Shown piece by piece: positions 30,647 to 40,935 of a stretch of 64,000 nt of DNA. The DNA is taken from the NCBI RefSeq assembly GCF_003345655.1, contig NZ_QQOH01000004.1, positions 456,692 to 520,691 on the forward strand, read 5' to 3'. The stretch is from Motiliproteus coralliicola. Lineage in GTDB: Bacteria > Pseudomonadota > Gammaproteobacteria > Pseudomonadales > Balneatricaceae. Made by a program: the position numbers and the translations under genes. The stretch's first letter is position 1. Each line of letters starts with the position of its first letter. The notes below the pieces were generated by a model, which searched no databases, had not been told where the DNA came from, and saw nothing but the letters and a program-made list of their open reading frames with translations.

Positions 30647-32043
30647 TGGCCACCGCAACGCTATTTATCATCCTGTTCCTGTGCATGTTCATGGGAATGC
30701 CGATCGCCATCGCGCTCGGTCTGTCCAGTGTCAGCACGATTCTGATCTTCTCCAACGACTCGCTGGCGTCGATCGCGCTGAAGCTGTTTGAAGCGACTTC
30801 GGAGCACTACACGCTGCTGGCGATTCCGTTCTTTATCCTGTCGTCCGCGTTCCTGTCCACTGGTGGTGTGGCCAAGCGCTTGATCGATTTTGCGATCGAC
30901 AGCGTCGGCCATATCAAGGGCGGCTTGGCGATGGCCTCGATCATGGCCTGTATGCTGTTCGCGGCGGTATCCGGTTCCTCCCCGGCGACCGTAGCAGCCA
31001 TCGGTACCATCGTTATTGCCGGTATGGTGCGTGCTGGTTACCCCGAGAGCCTGGCGGCCGGGGTCATCACCACCTCCGGCACCCTGGGTATCCTGATTCC
31101 GCCGTCGATCGTGATGCTGGTTTACGCCGCCGCGACCGAAGTGTCGGCCTCACGGATGTTCATGGCCGGTTTCATTCCTGGCCTGATGATGGGCTTCCTG
31201 CTGATGGTGGTGATCTACATTGTTGCCCGGATCAAGGGGCTGCCGTCACAGCCGTTCCCCGGCTTTGCCCAGCTGGCCAAGTCCGGCGCCATCGCCATGG
31301 GCGGGCTGATGCTGATCGTGATCGTGCTGGGCTCGATCTACGGTGGTATCGCCAGTCCGACCGAAGCGGCTTCGGCAGCGGCCGTGTACGCCTTCCTGGT
31401 AGCGGTGGTCGGTTACCGTGATATGGGACCGATCAAAGGGGTGCCCTGGCGTAAAGAGGGTGAAGGAATCGGCGCGGCGACGGGCCGGAATATCGCCCAG
31501 ATCGCCTACGCGATTCCGAAGAGTATCTTCGACAAAGAGGTCAACAAGGTCGTTCTTGATGCCGCCAAGGTCTCGATGATGCTGCTGTTCATCATCGCCA
31601 ACGCGATGCTGTTCGCCCACGTGTTGACCACCGAACGGATTCCGCACTCGGTTGCCGAAACCATTCTGGAGTGGGGCCTGCCGGCCTGGGGCTTCCTGAT
31701 CGTGGTCAACATCCTGCTGCTGATCGCCGGTAACTTCATGGAACCGACCGCGATCCTGCTGATCATGGCGCCGATCCTGTTCCCGATCGCGGTACAGCTG
31801 GGCATCGATCCGATCCACCTGGGTATCATCATGGTGGTCAACATGGAGATCGGTATGCTGACGCCGCCGGTGGGGCTTAACCTGTTCGTGACGGCGGGGA
31901 TAACCGGCAACAACATGCTCTGGGTGATCAAGGCGGTACTGCCGTGGATGCTGCTGTTGCTGTTCTTCCTGCTGCTGATCACCTATATCCCGCAGATTTC
32001 GCTGTTCTTACCGGAGTATATCGATCACCTGAAGGGCTATTGA
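30646..32043 (+). CDS. dctM: TRAP transporter large permease DctM
   Basis: 465 residues, highly hydrophobic with about 12 membrane helices. DctM forms the Na+-coupled translocation channel. Typical motifs are GMPIAIALG near the start, AAVSGSSPATVAAIG, GTLGILIPPSI, GNFMEPTAILLI and MLTPPVGLNLFV. The central cytoplasmic or interhelical stretch (about 235-290) is long, as in the longer DctM forms. It is the last gene of dctPQM and is followed by a clear terminator. Confidence 0.96.
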   Translation: MATATLFIILFLCMFMGMPIAIALGLSSVSTILIFSNDSLASIALKLFEATSEHYTLLAIPFFILSSAFLSTGGVAKRLIDFAIDSVGHIKGGLAMASIMACMLFAAVSGSSPATVAAIGTIVIAGMVRAGYPESLAAGVITTSGTLGILIPPSIVMLVYAAATEVSASRMFMAGFIPGLMMGFLLMVVIYIVARIKGLPSQPFPGFAQLAKSGAIAMGGLMLIVIVLGSIYGGIASPTEAASAAAVYAFLVAVVGYRDMGPIKGVPWRKEGEGIGAATGRNIAQIAYAIPKSIFDKEVNKVVLDAAKVSMMLLFIIANAMLFAHVLTTERIPHSVAETILEWGLPAWGFLIVVNILLLIAGNFMEPTAILLIMAPILFPIAVQLGIDPIHLGIIMVVNMEIGMLTPPVGLNLFVTAGITGNNMLWVIKAVLPWMLLLLFFLLLITYIPQISLFLPEYIDHLKGY

Positions 32044-32103
32044 TCAATCCATTCTGGAAAGGGTGGGGTGGCGACTGACATGCTCGCCGCCTCCGTTAGC
32101 GAG

Positions 32104-32132
32104 ACCCGCATTCATTGAATGCGGGTTTTTTT
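32104..32132 (+). terminator. Intrinsic terminator of dctPQM
   Basis: ACCCGCATTC and GAATGCGGGT form a perfect 10-base stem with loop ATT, followed by a T-run to 32132. It lies about 60 bases after the dctM stop and separates dctPQM from the following membrane pair. Confidence 0.93.
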
Positions 32133-32229
32133 GTTTCTGATCAATACCTAGAGGCGCTTACACGGATAGAGGGATAGGCTTGGTCTAAGCTGCAAAGATT
32201 AGCCTTCACTGATATCTGGAGTTGCCTCT

Positions 32230-32640
32230 ATGTTATTGGATTACTTCGCCCTTTTTCTGGTGTTCTTCGTTGCGGTGTTTGTTTTCTACGCCGTGATCGC
32301 GATCCACGATATTCCCTACGAAATCGCTTGCCACCGGAACCATCCCCATCAGGATGCGATCCATATCGCCGGATGGGTCAGCCTGTTTACCCTGCATGTG
32401 CTCTGGCCGTTCCTGTGGATCTGGGCGACCCTGTACCGAGCGGATCGGGGCTGGGGCATGGCGGTGGCCGGGAGCGATAACGGACAAGCGGATGAACCCG
32501 ATGGCGGCGCTGAATCCTCCGTAGCTGAGCCTGCCGATAACGCCCAGTTGGCGCAGCAGCTGTTGCAGCTTCAGGCGCGGATCGAGCAGCTGGAGCAGCA
32601 GCTTGAAACCCGCTCTCAACAACCGGCACAGGAGGGCTGA
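32230..32640 (+). CDS. YiaW-like inner-membrane protein (DUF3302) with coiled-coil tail
   Basis: 136 residues. Two membrane helices (about 3-24 and 45-70) with the conserved HDIPYEIA and HRNHPHQDAIH between them match DUF3302 proteins such as E. coli YiaW. About 60 extra residues follow, acidic first and then a Leu/Gln-rich heptad pattern (LAQQLLQLQARIEQLEQQL) predicting a coiled coil. GGAG lies eight bases before the ATG. The next gene encodes a HlyD-family protein two bases downstream, the same pairing as yiaW-yiaV. Function unknown. Confidence 0.82.
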   Translation: MLLDYFALFLVFFVAVFVFYAVIAIHDIPYEIACHRNHPHQDAIHIAGWVSLFTLHVLWPFLWIWATLYRADRGWGMAVAGSDNGQADEPDGGAESSVAEPADNAQLAQQLLQLQARIEQLEQQLETRSQQPAQEG

Positions 32641-32642
32641 GC

Positions 32643-33782
32643 ATGGACCTGCTACTGATTCTGCTCTATGCCGGTTTCTGCGTGCTGGTGTTCAAAATTT
32701 TCCGGATCCCGCTGACCAAGTGGACGGTACCGACGGCGATTCTCGGCGGCATCGTGCTGATCGGCGCGATGCTGTTGCTGATGAACTATAACCACCCCTA
32801 CGGCAAGTACGCCAAAGAGGCGTTTGTGACCGTTCCGATTATTCCGGCGGTCAGCGGCATCGTCGTATCGGTGGATGCCGAGCCCAATCGCCTGCTCAAA
32901 CAGGGTGAGCTGCTGTTCAGTATCGATCCGAAACCGTTCGAGCTGGAGGTCGCGCGCTTAGAGGCCGAGCTGGTCGAAGCCGAGCAGCAGGTCGGGCAAA
33001 CCGAAGCCTCACTAAGGACGGCCGAAGCGCGGGTGGCCAAGGCCAAGGCGGAACGAGATCGAGCCGCCAAGACGTTCCAGCGTTATAGCAAGGGCAACAA
33101 GAAGGGTGCCGGACGAGTGTTTTCCGAACAGGAAGTGGAAAATCGGCGGCAGTTTTATTTGGCCGCCGAAGCCTCGCTGGAAGCGGCACAATCGGAGCAG
33201 ACCCGAGCGCAGCTGGCGTTCGAATCCAATATCGATGGCGTCAATACCCGGGAGGCCCAGCTGCAGGCGCAATTGGAGGCGGCCCGCTATGATCTGTCCC
33301 GTACCCAGATCAGGGCTCCCAACGACGGCTACGTGACCCAGGTGACCCTGCGCCCGGGCATGATGGCGTCCAAGTTGCCGCTGCGACCCTCGATGGTATT
33401 CGTGCCCAAACAGCGGCGCCAGATCAGCGCCAGTTTCTGGCAGAACTCGATCCTACGGTTGGAGCCGGGCGCTGAGGCGGAGGTGATCCTGGATGCAGCC
33501 CCGGGCAAGGTGTTTCGCGGTCGATTGGTTTCGCTGCTGCCGGCGATGAATGAGGGCGAGCTCCAATCCGGAGGCACCCTGATTTCTGCCAATCGGATCG
33601 CCACCCATGGACGGGCGATCGGCATCATCGAGCTGGAAGATGACCTGGATAGCTACGGTCTGCCGCTGGGGGTACAGGGCAAGGCCGCCGTCTATACCGA
33701 CCATTTCCACCATGTGGCGGTGATGCGCAAGGTGCTGCTGCGGATGCTGGGCTGGATCAACTACGCGTTCCCGATCAAATAG
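32643..33782 (+). CDS. HlyD-family membrane fusion protein (YiaV-like)
   Basis: 379 residues, close to E. coli YiaV. Two N-terminal membrane helices (about 3-19 and 27-44) are followed by a biotinyl-lipoyl-like half motif (VSGIVVSVDAEPNRLLKQGELLF), a coiled-coil hairpin (about 100-200), and the second half motif (TQIRAPNDGYVTQVTLRPGM). HlyD-type proteins bridge an inner-membrane pump to the outer membrane, but no pump or outer-membrane channel is encoded nearby. RBS GGAGGG sits in the end of the preceding gene, so the two are coupled. Confidence 0.87.
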   Translation: MDLLLILLYAGFCVLVFKIFRIPLTKWTVPTAILGGIVLIGAMLLLMNYNHPYGKYAKEAFVTVPIIPAVSGIVVSVDAEPNRLLKQGELLFSIDPKPFELEVARLEAELVEAEQQVGQTEASLRTAEARVAKAKAERDRAAKTFQRYSKGNKKGAGRVFSEQEVENRRQFYLAAEASLEAAQSEQTRAQLAFESNIDGVNTREAQLQAQLEAARYDLSRTQIRAPNDGYVTQVTLRPGMMASKLPLRPSMVFVPKQRRQISASFWQNSILRLEPGAEAEVILDAAPGKVFRGRLVSLLPAMNEGELQSGGTLISANRIATHGRAIGIIELEDDLDSYGLPLGVQGKAAVYTDHFHHVAVMRKVLLRMLGWINYAFPIK

Positions 33783-33802
33783 ACCACGGGCAGGGGGCGC
33801 TA

Positions 33803-35770
33803 TCAGACCACGAAGCGCTCCACCAGTCCTTGCAGGCCGGTGCTGATCCGGGTCAGTTGATCGCTTTGCTGGCGCGCCTGATTGGTCTGCTCGGCGGCCG
33901 CTTCCGAGTGCTGCTGGATATCACTGACGTTGACCCGCACCGCTTCGGCAGAGCCGGCCTGCTGTTCGGTGGTCTGGGCGATCATCAGGTTCATGTTGTG
34001 GATACTGTCGATGGCGCTGACCACCTGCTGTAGCTGGGTGACCGCGTCGCGGGTTTGCTCGACACAGTGCTCGGCGTTCTGCTGCTGACTGCCCATCGCG
34101 CTGACGACCTGCTTGGACGAGCTACCAAGCCCTTCGATAATGCCGCGAATCTCTTCAATAGAATCGGAGGTGCGCTGCGCCAACCCACGGACTTCGTCGG
34201 CCACTACCGCGAAGCCCCGGCCATGCTCACCGGCTCGGGCCGCTTCGATGGCGGCGTTCAGTGCCAGCAGGTTGGTCTGTTCGGCGATTGAAACGATCAC
34301 GTTCAGTACCGCTTCGATACTCTGGGTATCCTGCTGTAACTGAGAGATTACCCCGCTGCCACGACTGACCTCTTCCGATAACTGACCGATGGCGGACTCC
34401 AGCTGTTGCATCACTTCGGCGCTACGCTTCACCGACTGCTGGCCCTGGTCTGCGGCGCCGGAGGCCTGCTGAGCATGGTCGGCCACCTGCTGGAAGGAGG
34501 CTACCAGCTCGGCAATGGCGTTATCGGCTTCACTGGTGCGCTGATTCTGTTGTACCGAGCCTTGGTGGATCCGTAGCGCAACCTGATCGATTCCGTTGCT
34601 TGCCTGTTCGACCGCCTGCACCTCTGCACGGATTTCGGACACCAGCTCCTTCATGTAGCCCTGCAGTTGGTTGGCGCTTTGACGCAGCTCGTTCAGCTCC
34701 TGGTAGGACTTGTTTTCCGCCATCTGGCGGGAGAAGTCGCCGGAAGCCAGGTGCTTGAGATAGCCGCCGACCTTGCCCATCCCCTTCAGGGTGATCAGTT
34801 GAACCCAGGCGGTGGTACCGACGCTGATAAACAACAGCAGCAGCAGGGCTGCCATCATCAGCATCACCTGCTGTTCAATCTGTTGTTTGAGCTGCTCTAC
34901 CACCTGTTGGCCATCTTTCAGACGCTGCTCCAGCTTCCCAATCAGGCGATCCACCTGCTGACGGGCGGCCAGGCCATCCTGCTGCCATTGCAGGGTCCGG
35001 GTGAGTTCATCGGGGTAGCGACGACTAAGGAATGCCAGGTTGTCTTTGTGCTCCTGGCCGATTTCGGTCCGCTCGGTATCCGTTTCCTCCAGCCCCATCA
35101 TCGCAGCGAACTCATCTTCTTCCTCTTGTTGCCAGACTCCCAGTGGTGGTAGCGATCGAATCTGCTCGGCCAGCTGCTGTAGCTCGGCGCTTTGGGTGAT
35201 CAAACTGTCCTTCAGGCTGGTATTTGCCCTGGTGCTGAAATAGCTGCTGCGTAGCAACGCCCGGCGGGTCAGCGCCGCCAGATACTGTTGCGCCAATGTT
35301 GCTAGATGCTTGGCCTGTTCGAGGCTTTCGGCGGGAGCCTGGGACGCATAATCCTGCAGTAATTCGACCGCATCGATCGACTCCCGCTCGTTTTGAATCA
35401 ACAGCTCTTGTGGATTGCCGGCAAGTTTTCCGGCGGCTCTCAGTTCGTTATCCAGACCTTGCTTCAAAGCTTCCAGCGCCGGTTCCAGGGTTTGGCGCAG
35501 CTTGTCGGGCAGGGAGGTCATCGAGTGACTCAGTTCTTCGTTCAGGAAGGTCTGGGCCCGCTGCAGGTCGGCAGCATTGCCGGTGCTGATGTAGTTGTCG
35601 ATCAACTGGCGGGTTTGGACCGACACCTGCGAAGCGACCTGATAGTAGTGTTGGTTCAGTTCGAACGGTTGCTGAAGCTGGCGCAATCCCCAATAGACGC
35701 TGACAGCCATACCGATGCTGGCGATCAGCATCAAGGTGGTGGTTGAACGACTGAGTGTGGCGATACGCAT
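33803..35770 (-). CDS. Methyl-accepting chemotaxis protein
   Basis: 655 residues from the ATG at 35770, which has AGGAA upstream; the frame extends nine codons further to a TTG. Two membrane helices (about 11-30 and 300-320) flank a long, nearly all-helical periplasmic domain of about 270 residues, resembling the helical bimodular (HBM) class (inference). HAMP-like and signalling domains follow, with the conserved hairpin tip [24 protein letters not shown]. It should control the flagellar or twitching motor through CheA. Ligand unknown. It is convergent with the YiaV-like gene and divergent from the next gene. Confidence 0.92.
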   Translation of the reverse strand: MRIATLSRSTTTLMLIASIGMAVSVYWGLRQLQQPFELNQHYYQVASQVSVQTRQLIDNYISTGNAADLQRAQTFLNEELSHSMTSLPDKLRQTLEPALEALKQGLDNELRAAGKLAGNPQELLIQNERESIDAVELLQDYASQAPAESLEQAKHLATLAQQYLAALTRRALLRSSYFSTRANTSLKDSLITQSAELQQLAEQIRSLPPLGVWQQEEEDEFAAMMGLEETDTERTEIGQEHKDNLAFLSRRYPDELTRTLQWQQDGLAARQQVDRLIGKLEQRLKDGQQVVEQLKQQIEQQVMLMMAALLLLLFISVGTTAWVQLITLKGMGKVGGYLKHLASGDFSRQMAENKSYQELNELRQSANQLQGYMKELVSEIRAEVQAVEQASNGIDQVALRIHQGSVQQNQRTSEADNAIAELVASFQQVADHAQQASGAADQGQQSVKRSAEVMQQLESAIGQLSEEVSRGSGVISQLQQDTQSIEAVLNVIVSIAEQTNLLALNAAIEAARAGEHGRGFAVVADEVRGLAQRTSDSIEEIRGIIEGLGSSSKQVVSAMGSQQQNAEHCVEQTRDAVTQLQQVVSAIDSIHNMNLMIAQTTEQQAGSAEAVRVNVSDIQQHSEAAAEQTNQARQQSDQLTRISTGLQGLVERFVV

Positions 35771-36009
35771 GATTTGATTTCCTGACCAGGCTTGCAACGG
35801 CTGAAATTAGGGCGCTTTTGTGACAGTCAGGTGACAAAGAGCGGGATTTCGCGGTCGCGGTTTCTCGAATAAGCGCGGCTTTGATTTCAGTCAAACCCGC
35901 GCCAAGAACAACCGGCTTGTCACGGATTGTTCATAAAGACCGCGTTAAATCGATGCGTTTTGAATCGAACATGGGACAGGGAAAGTCATGCAGTATGTGG
36001 AGGTGTTCC

Positions 36010-37824
36010 GTGACGGCAATGCGTGTAGTGAAATCGATCGAGCATGCCAAACCTGTCAGCGAGGTCGTTATGGACCGTGAGCTCGACCGAATCATCAAAC
36101 TGAGGCAGTTGACGCCGCTGTTTATGCCGATCGCCAATACCCGTGAGCGCAAGGTGTTGGGCTATGAAGCGTTGATCCGAGGCCCGGAGGGCAGCCCGCT
36201 GCACGCTCCGGCCAGCCTATTCAAAGTCGCCCACCGCACCGGACGCCTGCTGGAGCTGGAGCTGTTATGTCGTGAGGCGTCGATCCGGCGCTTCAAGTAC
36301 CTCAACCTACCGGGCAAGTTGTTCCTGAATGTGACACCGGCCACGCTGCTTGAGAGCGACTTTCAGTGTGGCATGACATTGGATCTGCTCAATAAGGTCG
36401 GTTTCGATGCCGAACGGATGGTGATCGAGATTACCGAGCAGTTCCCGATCGAAGACTACACCCTGATGCGCGATGCCACCTGCCACTACCGCGAACTCGG
36501 TTTCGAGGTGGCGCTCGATGATCTGGGGGCGGGTTACGCCGGACTGCGCTCCTGGTCGGAGTTGCGGCCGCAATACGTCAAGATCGATCGCCATTTTATC
36601 GAGGGTATCGATGGCACGCCGATCAAGCAGGAGTTCGTCCGCACCATCCAAGATGTGGCGCGCTCTATCCAGTGCCAGGTGATCGCCGAGGGGATCGAGC
36701 GGGTGGAAGAGCACCGTACCCTGAATGATATCGGCCTGGTGCTGCAGCAGGGCTACTACTTCTCGCGCCCGGTGGCGATGCCCAAACAGCTGGAGGAGAA
36801 CCTGTTCCGGTTCAGCAACGGCGGGGCCGGCACTGAGGGGGTAGGGATCCCTCAGGATCTGACCCCGATTACCACGGTTCGCCCGGCCATCGATCAGCAA
36901 ACCCAGTTGTGTGAAGTTGAACGGATCTTCCGCGAGCAGAGTGACATCAAGTCGCTTGCGGTGGTCAGCCAGGGGCGTCCAGTCGGCTTGTTGAGCCGTG
37001 AAACCTTCCTGAGTCTGTACCTGAATCCATTCGGTCGCGAGCTGCATGATCGCAAACCGGTCAGTGAGTTTATGGATAGCAACCCGTTGATTCTGGAAGA
37101 GTGTACGGTGTTGGCTCAGGTGAACCAGCAGATCAACCAAAGCGATGCGTCGCGGGTGCGGTCGGACTTTATCGTTACCCATCAGGGCCGCTACCTGGGT
37201 ACCGGTTCGATCTTCGATCTGCTCAAGTTGATCACTGACCTACAGCTGCGCAATGCCCGCCATGCCAACCCGCTGACCCAGTTGCCGGGAAATGTTCCTT
37301 TTAATGACGAGGCCGGGCGGCGGATGCAAAAGCATGAGCCCTTCGTGGTCTGCTACCTGGATCTGGACAACTTTAAGGCCTTCAACGACTGCTACGGTTA
37401 TGAACGTGGGGATCAGGTGATACTGCTGCTGGCCCAGTGCATGAAGTCCTGTATCGATGACAGCCGGGACTTTATCGGCCATATCGGCGGTGATGATTTT
37501 CTGATTCTGTTCGGCAGTGATGACTGGCTCGAGCGTTGCCGACGGATTCAGCAACTGTTCACAGACGGAGTGATTAACTTATACGACGCCGATGAACGGG
37601 CTTGCGGCGGTATCTATGCGTTGGATCGCAAAGGCGAGCGGGCATTCTTCGATATTGCTACGGTCTCGATCGGCGCCGCGTTACCGGATCTGGAGCTGTG
37701 CCGGTCTCATCATGATGTCTCGGTGCTGGCCACCGATGCCAAGCGCATCGCCAAGAAACAGCCGGGGAATAGTTTGTTTATCAACCAGCGCCGCTGGCTA
37801 GGCGGCCAGGCCGGGGTAGCCTGA
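36010..37824 (+). CDS. EAL-CBS-GGDEF c-di-GMP signalling protein
   Basis: 604 residues from a GTG at 36010, chosen because GGAGG lies six bases upstream; ATGs at 36019 and 36070 are alternatives. Order of domains is EAL (about 25-260), a CBS pair (about 290-420) and GGDEF (about 430-600). The EAL domain keeps EALIRG, the Glu of EITEQF, DDLGAGYAG, KIDRHF, AEGIE and QGYYFSRP, so phosphodiesterase activity is likely. The GGDEF signature reads GGDDF, a change of unknown effect on cyclase activity. CBS domains often bind adenine nucleotides. There is no membrane segment. It is divergent from the chemoreceptor gene. Confidence 0.88.
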   Translation: MTAMRVVKSIEHAKPVSEVVMDRELDRIIKLRQLTPLFMPIANTRERKVLGYEALIRGPEGSPLHAPASLFKVAHRTGRLLELELLCREASIRRFKYLNLPGKLFLNVTPATLLESDFQCGMTLDLLNKVGFDAERMVIEITEQFPIEDYTLMRDATCHYRELGFEVALDDLGAGYAGLRSWSELRPQYVKIDRHFIEGIDGTPIKQEFVRTIQDVARSIQCQVIAEGIERVEEHRTLNDIGLVLQQGYYFSRPVAMPKQLEENLFRFSNGGAGTEGVGIPQDLTPITTVRPAIDQQTQLCEVERIFREQSDIKSLAVVSQGRPVGLLSRETFLSLYLNPFGRELHDRKPVSEFMDSNPLILEECTVLAQVNQQINQSDASRVRSDFIVTHQGRYLGTGSIFDLLKLITDLQLRNARHANPLTQLPGNVPFNDEAGRRMQKHEPFVVCYLDLDNFKAFNDCYGYERGDQVILLLAQCMKSCIDDSRDFIGHIGGDDFLILFGSDDWLERCRRIQQLFTDGVINLYDADERACGGIYALDRKGERAFFDIATVSIGAALPDLELCRSHHDVSVLATDAKRIAKKQPGNSLFINQRRWLGGQAGVA

Positions 37825-37852
37825 ACAGGCGGGCCGAGCTAATCGGCGGCGT

Positions 37853-37880
37853 AAAAAAACCCGGCCGGGGCCGGGTTTTC
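37853..37880. terminator. Bidirectional terminator between the EAL-CBS-GGDEF gene and polA
   Basis: AAAACCCGGC and GCCGGGTTTT form a 10-base stem with loop CGGG. The plus-strand side ends in GTTTTC, and the minus-strand side continues with seven T after GGG. It therefore ends transcription from the left gene and provides a second, stronger stop for minus-strand transcripts from polA or the candidate RNA. Confidence 0.85.
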
Positions 37881-37909
37881 ATTTCCACACCAAGTGGGGG
37901 CTTGGCTGG

Positions 37910-38075
37910 AAAAAAGAGGCCCTAGCATCGGAAGGGGAGCGAAGTTAGGGCCTAACGCATGTGTATCAGAGAGCCAGAAGCGATGTTGCAACGGTTATGA
38001 TGTCGTGACTCTCTTGTACTGGGACTCTAAGTATGGTTGATAGTTCAGCAACCGGTGAGGAAATTTCTAAATAAT
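37910..38075 (-). ncRNA. Candidate small RNA downstream of polA
   Basis: The minus strand has a terminator-like hairpin: AGGCCCTA (37946-37953 in plus coordinates), a 21-base loop and TAGGGCCT (37917-37924), then CTTTTTT. The loop contains CTCCCCTTCC, complementary to purine-rich ribosome-binding sites. It lies about 200 bases after the polA stop, where many gammaproteobacteria encode Spot 42 or, in Pseudomonas, ErsA. The 5' end is not defined; TTGATT and TTATTT with a 17-base gap near 38060-38100 are weak promoter candidates. It could instead be just the polA terminator. The rest of the 330-base gap shows no gene. Confidence 0.42.
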
Positions 38076-38154
38076 TTTGTTATATCCCTAAAATCAATTG
38101 GTTATAAAAAGCATAGGGCAGCCTTGTTCAGTACTTACCTGTAGCCCCAGCCGA

Positions 38155-40935
38155 TCAGTGGGCCTGTTCCCAGTTTTCCCCGACCCCGGCTTCAACCAAT
38201 AGCGGGACATCCAGCTCAGCGGCTTTGGCCATGCGCTCACTGACCTGTTCGCAGAAGCCTGCAACCTGATCTTCACGCACTTCGAACACCAGTTCATCGT
38301 GGACCTGCATGATGATACGGGCATCCGTCTCACCCTGATCGAGCCACCCCTGCACGTCGATCATCGCCTGCTTGATGATATCGGCGGCAGTGCCCTGCAT
38401 CGGCGCGTTGATGGCGGTGCGTTCGGCGGCCTGGCGTAGCATCGCGTTGCGCGCTTTGATATTCGGCAGATAGAGACGCCGACCGCGTAGAGTTTCAACA
38501 TAGCCGTTTTCCGCCGCCTGAGCTCGGATCTCGTTCATATAGCGTTCGACCCCCGGATAGGTTTCGAAATAGTGCTCGATATAGCGCGCCGCATCGTTGC
38601 GCGCGATTCCCAGCTGCTTGGCCAGTCCGAACGCCGACATGCCGTAGATCAGGCCGAAGTTGATCGCCTTGGCACTGCGGCGCTGATCGCTGCTGACCGC
38701 CTCGCGCTCGACCTTGAACACCTCGGCGGCGGTGGCGCGGTGGATATCCTCACCGTGTCGGAACGCCTCCAGCAAGCTCTGATCGCCGGACAGGTGGGCC
38801 ATGATCCGTAGTTCGATCTGGGAGTAATCGGCGGCCACCAGCTTGTAGCCTTTCGGGGCGACAAAGGCCTGGCGGATTCGACGACCTTCGGCGGTCCGGA
38901 CCGGAATGTTCTGCAGATTCGGGTCGGTCGACGACAGTCGCCCGGTAGCCGTCACCGCCTGGTGGTAGGAGGTGTGGATCCGACCCGTGTGCGGGTCGAT
39001 CATCTGCGGCAGTTTGTCGGTGTAGGTCGATTTCAGCTTGCTGAGGCTGCGGTGCTCCAGAATCAACTTGGGCAGCGGATAGTCCAGCGCCAGCTCCACC
39101 AATACCTCTTCGGCGGTCGATGGGGCTCCCTTGGGGGTTTTCTTGATCACCGGTAGCTTCAGTTGGTCGAACAGAATCGCCTGTAGCTGTTTCGGTGAGG
39201 CCAGATTGAACTCTTCACCGGCAACCTCGAACGCCTCCTGCTCCAGTTCGACCAGGCGGGTGGCGATCTCCTGGCTCTGGTTGGCCAGCAGCGTGGCATC
39301 CACCAGCGCGCCGGTTCGCTCGATCTTCGACAGGATCGGGATCAACGGCTTTTCAAGACTGTCGAACAGGGTCGCCAGGGGTTCGATGGCGCTCAGCTGC
39401 GGCTCGATCGCCCGGTGCAGCCGCAGGGTGATATCAGCATCCTCAGCGGCGTAAGGGGTGGCCTGTTCAAGTTCGATCTGGTTAAAGGTCAGCTGCTTCT
39501 TGCCCTTGCCGGCAATCTCTTCAAACTTGGTGGTTTTCAGCTCCAGGAAACGATCGGCCAGCGAATCCATATCGTGGCGGCCGGCGGTGGAGTTGAGCAC
39601 GTAGGACTCTAGCATGGTGTCGTAGGCGACCCCGCGCAGCTCAATATCGTAGCGGGCCAGCACGTTCATATCGTATTTCAGATGCTGACCGACTTTGGCC
39701 CGATCCGGATCTTCCAGCAGCGGTTTTAGCTGGGCCAGTACCGCGTCACGATCCAGCTGGGTCGGGGCGCCGACATAATCGTGGGCCAGCGGCACATAGG
39801 CCGCTTCACCCGGCTCGATCGCAAATGAGAGGCCGACCAGTTCGGCTTCCATATAGTTGAGGCTGGTGGTTTCGGTATCGAAGGCGAACAGCTCGGCCTG
39901 CTGCAATCGCTCCAGCCAGGTATCGAAGTCGGCCTGCTCCAGAATGCACTGGTAGTTGACCTCCGTCGGTGCTTCGGGCACCGCTGGGGTTTCATTATCG
40001 TCGGCACTGGCGGCGTTGTCGCCGCCTTCCAGCTCGCGAACCCAGCTGCGGAATTCGTACTGTTTGAACAGCGTTAGTAGCTGTTCGCTATTGGGTGCTG
40101 GCGCGGCGAAATCATCGATGCCCTGCTCCAGCTCAACATCGGTCTTGATGGTGGCCAGCAGGTAGGACAGCTCTGCTTGTTCGCGGTTGTCCTCGAGCTT
40201 TTTCGCCATGCTCTTGCTGCCGCGAAAGCCCAGATCGGCGATCTGATCGAGCCGCTGATACAGATCAGAAATGCCGCCGATCCCCTGCAGCAGGGCCAGG
40301 GCGGTTTTCTCACCGACGCCGGGCACGCCCGGAATGTTATCGACCTTATCGCCCATCAACGCCAGGTAATCGATGATCAGCTCCGGGCCGATGCCGAACT
40401 TATCCGTCACCCCGTCGCGGTCCATGGCGGTGTCGGTCATGGTGTTGATCAGGGTGACATGGTCGCTGACCAGCTGCGCCATATCCTTGTCGCCGGTGGA
40501 GATCACCGTGTCGCGTTTGGCTTGCGTGGCTTGGAGTGCCAGGGTGCCGATCACATCGTCGGCTTCGACCCCTTCGATCGCCAACAGCGGTAATCCCATG
40601 GCGGTGACGATCTGATGAATCGGTTCGATCTGGCTGCGCAGGTCGTCCGGCATCGAGGGCCGATTGGCCTTGTAGTCGGGGTAGATGTCGTCGCGGAAGG
40701 TCTTGCCCTTGGCGTCGAACACCACCACCACCGGACTGTCGGGATAATCCTTCAACATCCGACGCAGCATGCTGGTCACCACCCGGATGGCGCCGGAGGG
40801 CTGGCCGTCGGAGGTCCGCAGATCGGCTTGCTGAGAAGCGAAGAATGCTCGGTAGAGGTAGGAGGAGCCGTCGACCAGCACCAGCGGCGGGTTGTTGGTG
40901 CTTGAAGCTGAATCGGTCATGGCAGCATCGGTCAT
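38155..40935 (-). CDS. polA: DNA polymerase I
   Basis: 926 residues. It has a 5' nuclease domain ([30 protein letters not shown]), a 3'-5' exonuclease domain with intact metal-binding motif ([13 protein letters not shown]) from about 345, and a family A polymerase domain with motif [17 protein letters not shown], the O-helix [13 protein letters not shown] and motif [12 protein letters not shown]. It fills gaps in excision repair and replaces RNA primers. A second ATG is five codons in. The neighbour thrB is the Pseudomonas arrangement. Confidence 0.97.
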   Translation of the reverse strand: MTDAAMTDSASSTNNPPLVLVDGSSYLYRAFFASQQADLRTSDGQPSGAIRVVTSMLRRMLKDYPDSPVVVVFDAKGKTFRDDIYPDYKANRPSMPDDLRSQIEPIHQIVTAMGLPLLAIEGVEADDVIGTLALQATQAKRDTVISTGDKDMAQLVSDHVTLINTMTDTAMDRDGVTDKFGIGPELIIDYLALMGDKVDNIPGVPGVGEKTALALLQGIGGISDLYQRLDQIADLGFRGSKSMAKKLEDNREQAELSYLLATIKTDVELEQGIDDFAAPAPNSEQLLTLFKQYEFRSWVRELEGGDNAASADDNETPAVPEAPTEVNYQCILEQADFDTWLERLQQAELFAFDTETTSLNYMEAELVGLSFAIEPGEAAYVPLAHDYVGAPTQLDRDAVLAQLKPLLEDPDRAKVGQHLKYDMNVLARYDIELRGVAYDTMLESYVLNSTAGRHDMDSLADRFLELKTTKFEEIAGKGKKQLTFNQIELEQATPYAAEDADITLRLHRAIEPQLSAIEPLATLFDSLEKPLIPILSKIERTGALVDATLLANQSQEIATRLVELEQEAFEVAGEEFNLASPKQLQAILFDQLKLPVIKKTPKGAPSTAEEVLVELALDYPLPKLILEHRSLSKLKSTYTDKLPQMIDPHTGRIHTSYHQAVTATGRLSSTDPNLQNIPVRTAEGRRIRQAFVAPKGYKLVAADYSQIELRIMAHLSGDQSLLEAFRHGEDIHRATAAEVFKVEREAVSSDQRRSAKAINFGLIYGMSAFGLAKQLGIARNDAARYIEHYFETYPGVERYMNEIRAQAAENGYVETLRGRRLYLPNIKARNAMLRQAAERTAINAPMQGTAADIIKQAMIDVQGWLDQGETDARIIMQVHDELVFEVREDQVAGFCEQVSERMAKAAELDVPLLVEAGVGENWEQAH

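Noticed and set aside
35881..36009. Longer N-terminus of the EAL-CBS-GGDEF protein
   Set aside because: The added 43 residues have no domain character, and the GGAGG at 35999-36003 points to the GTG at 36010.
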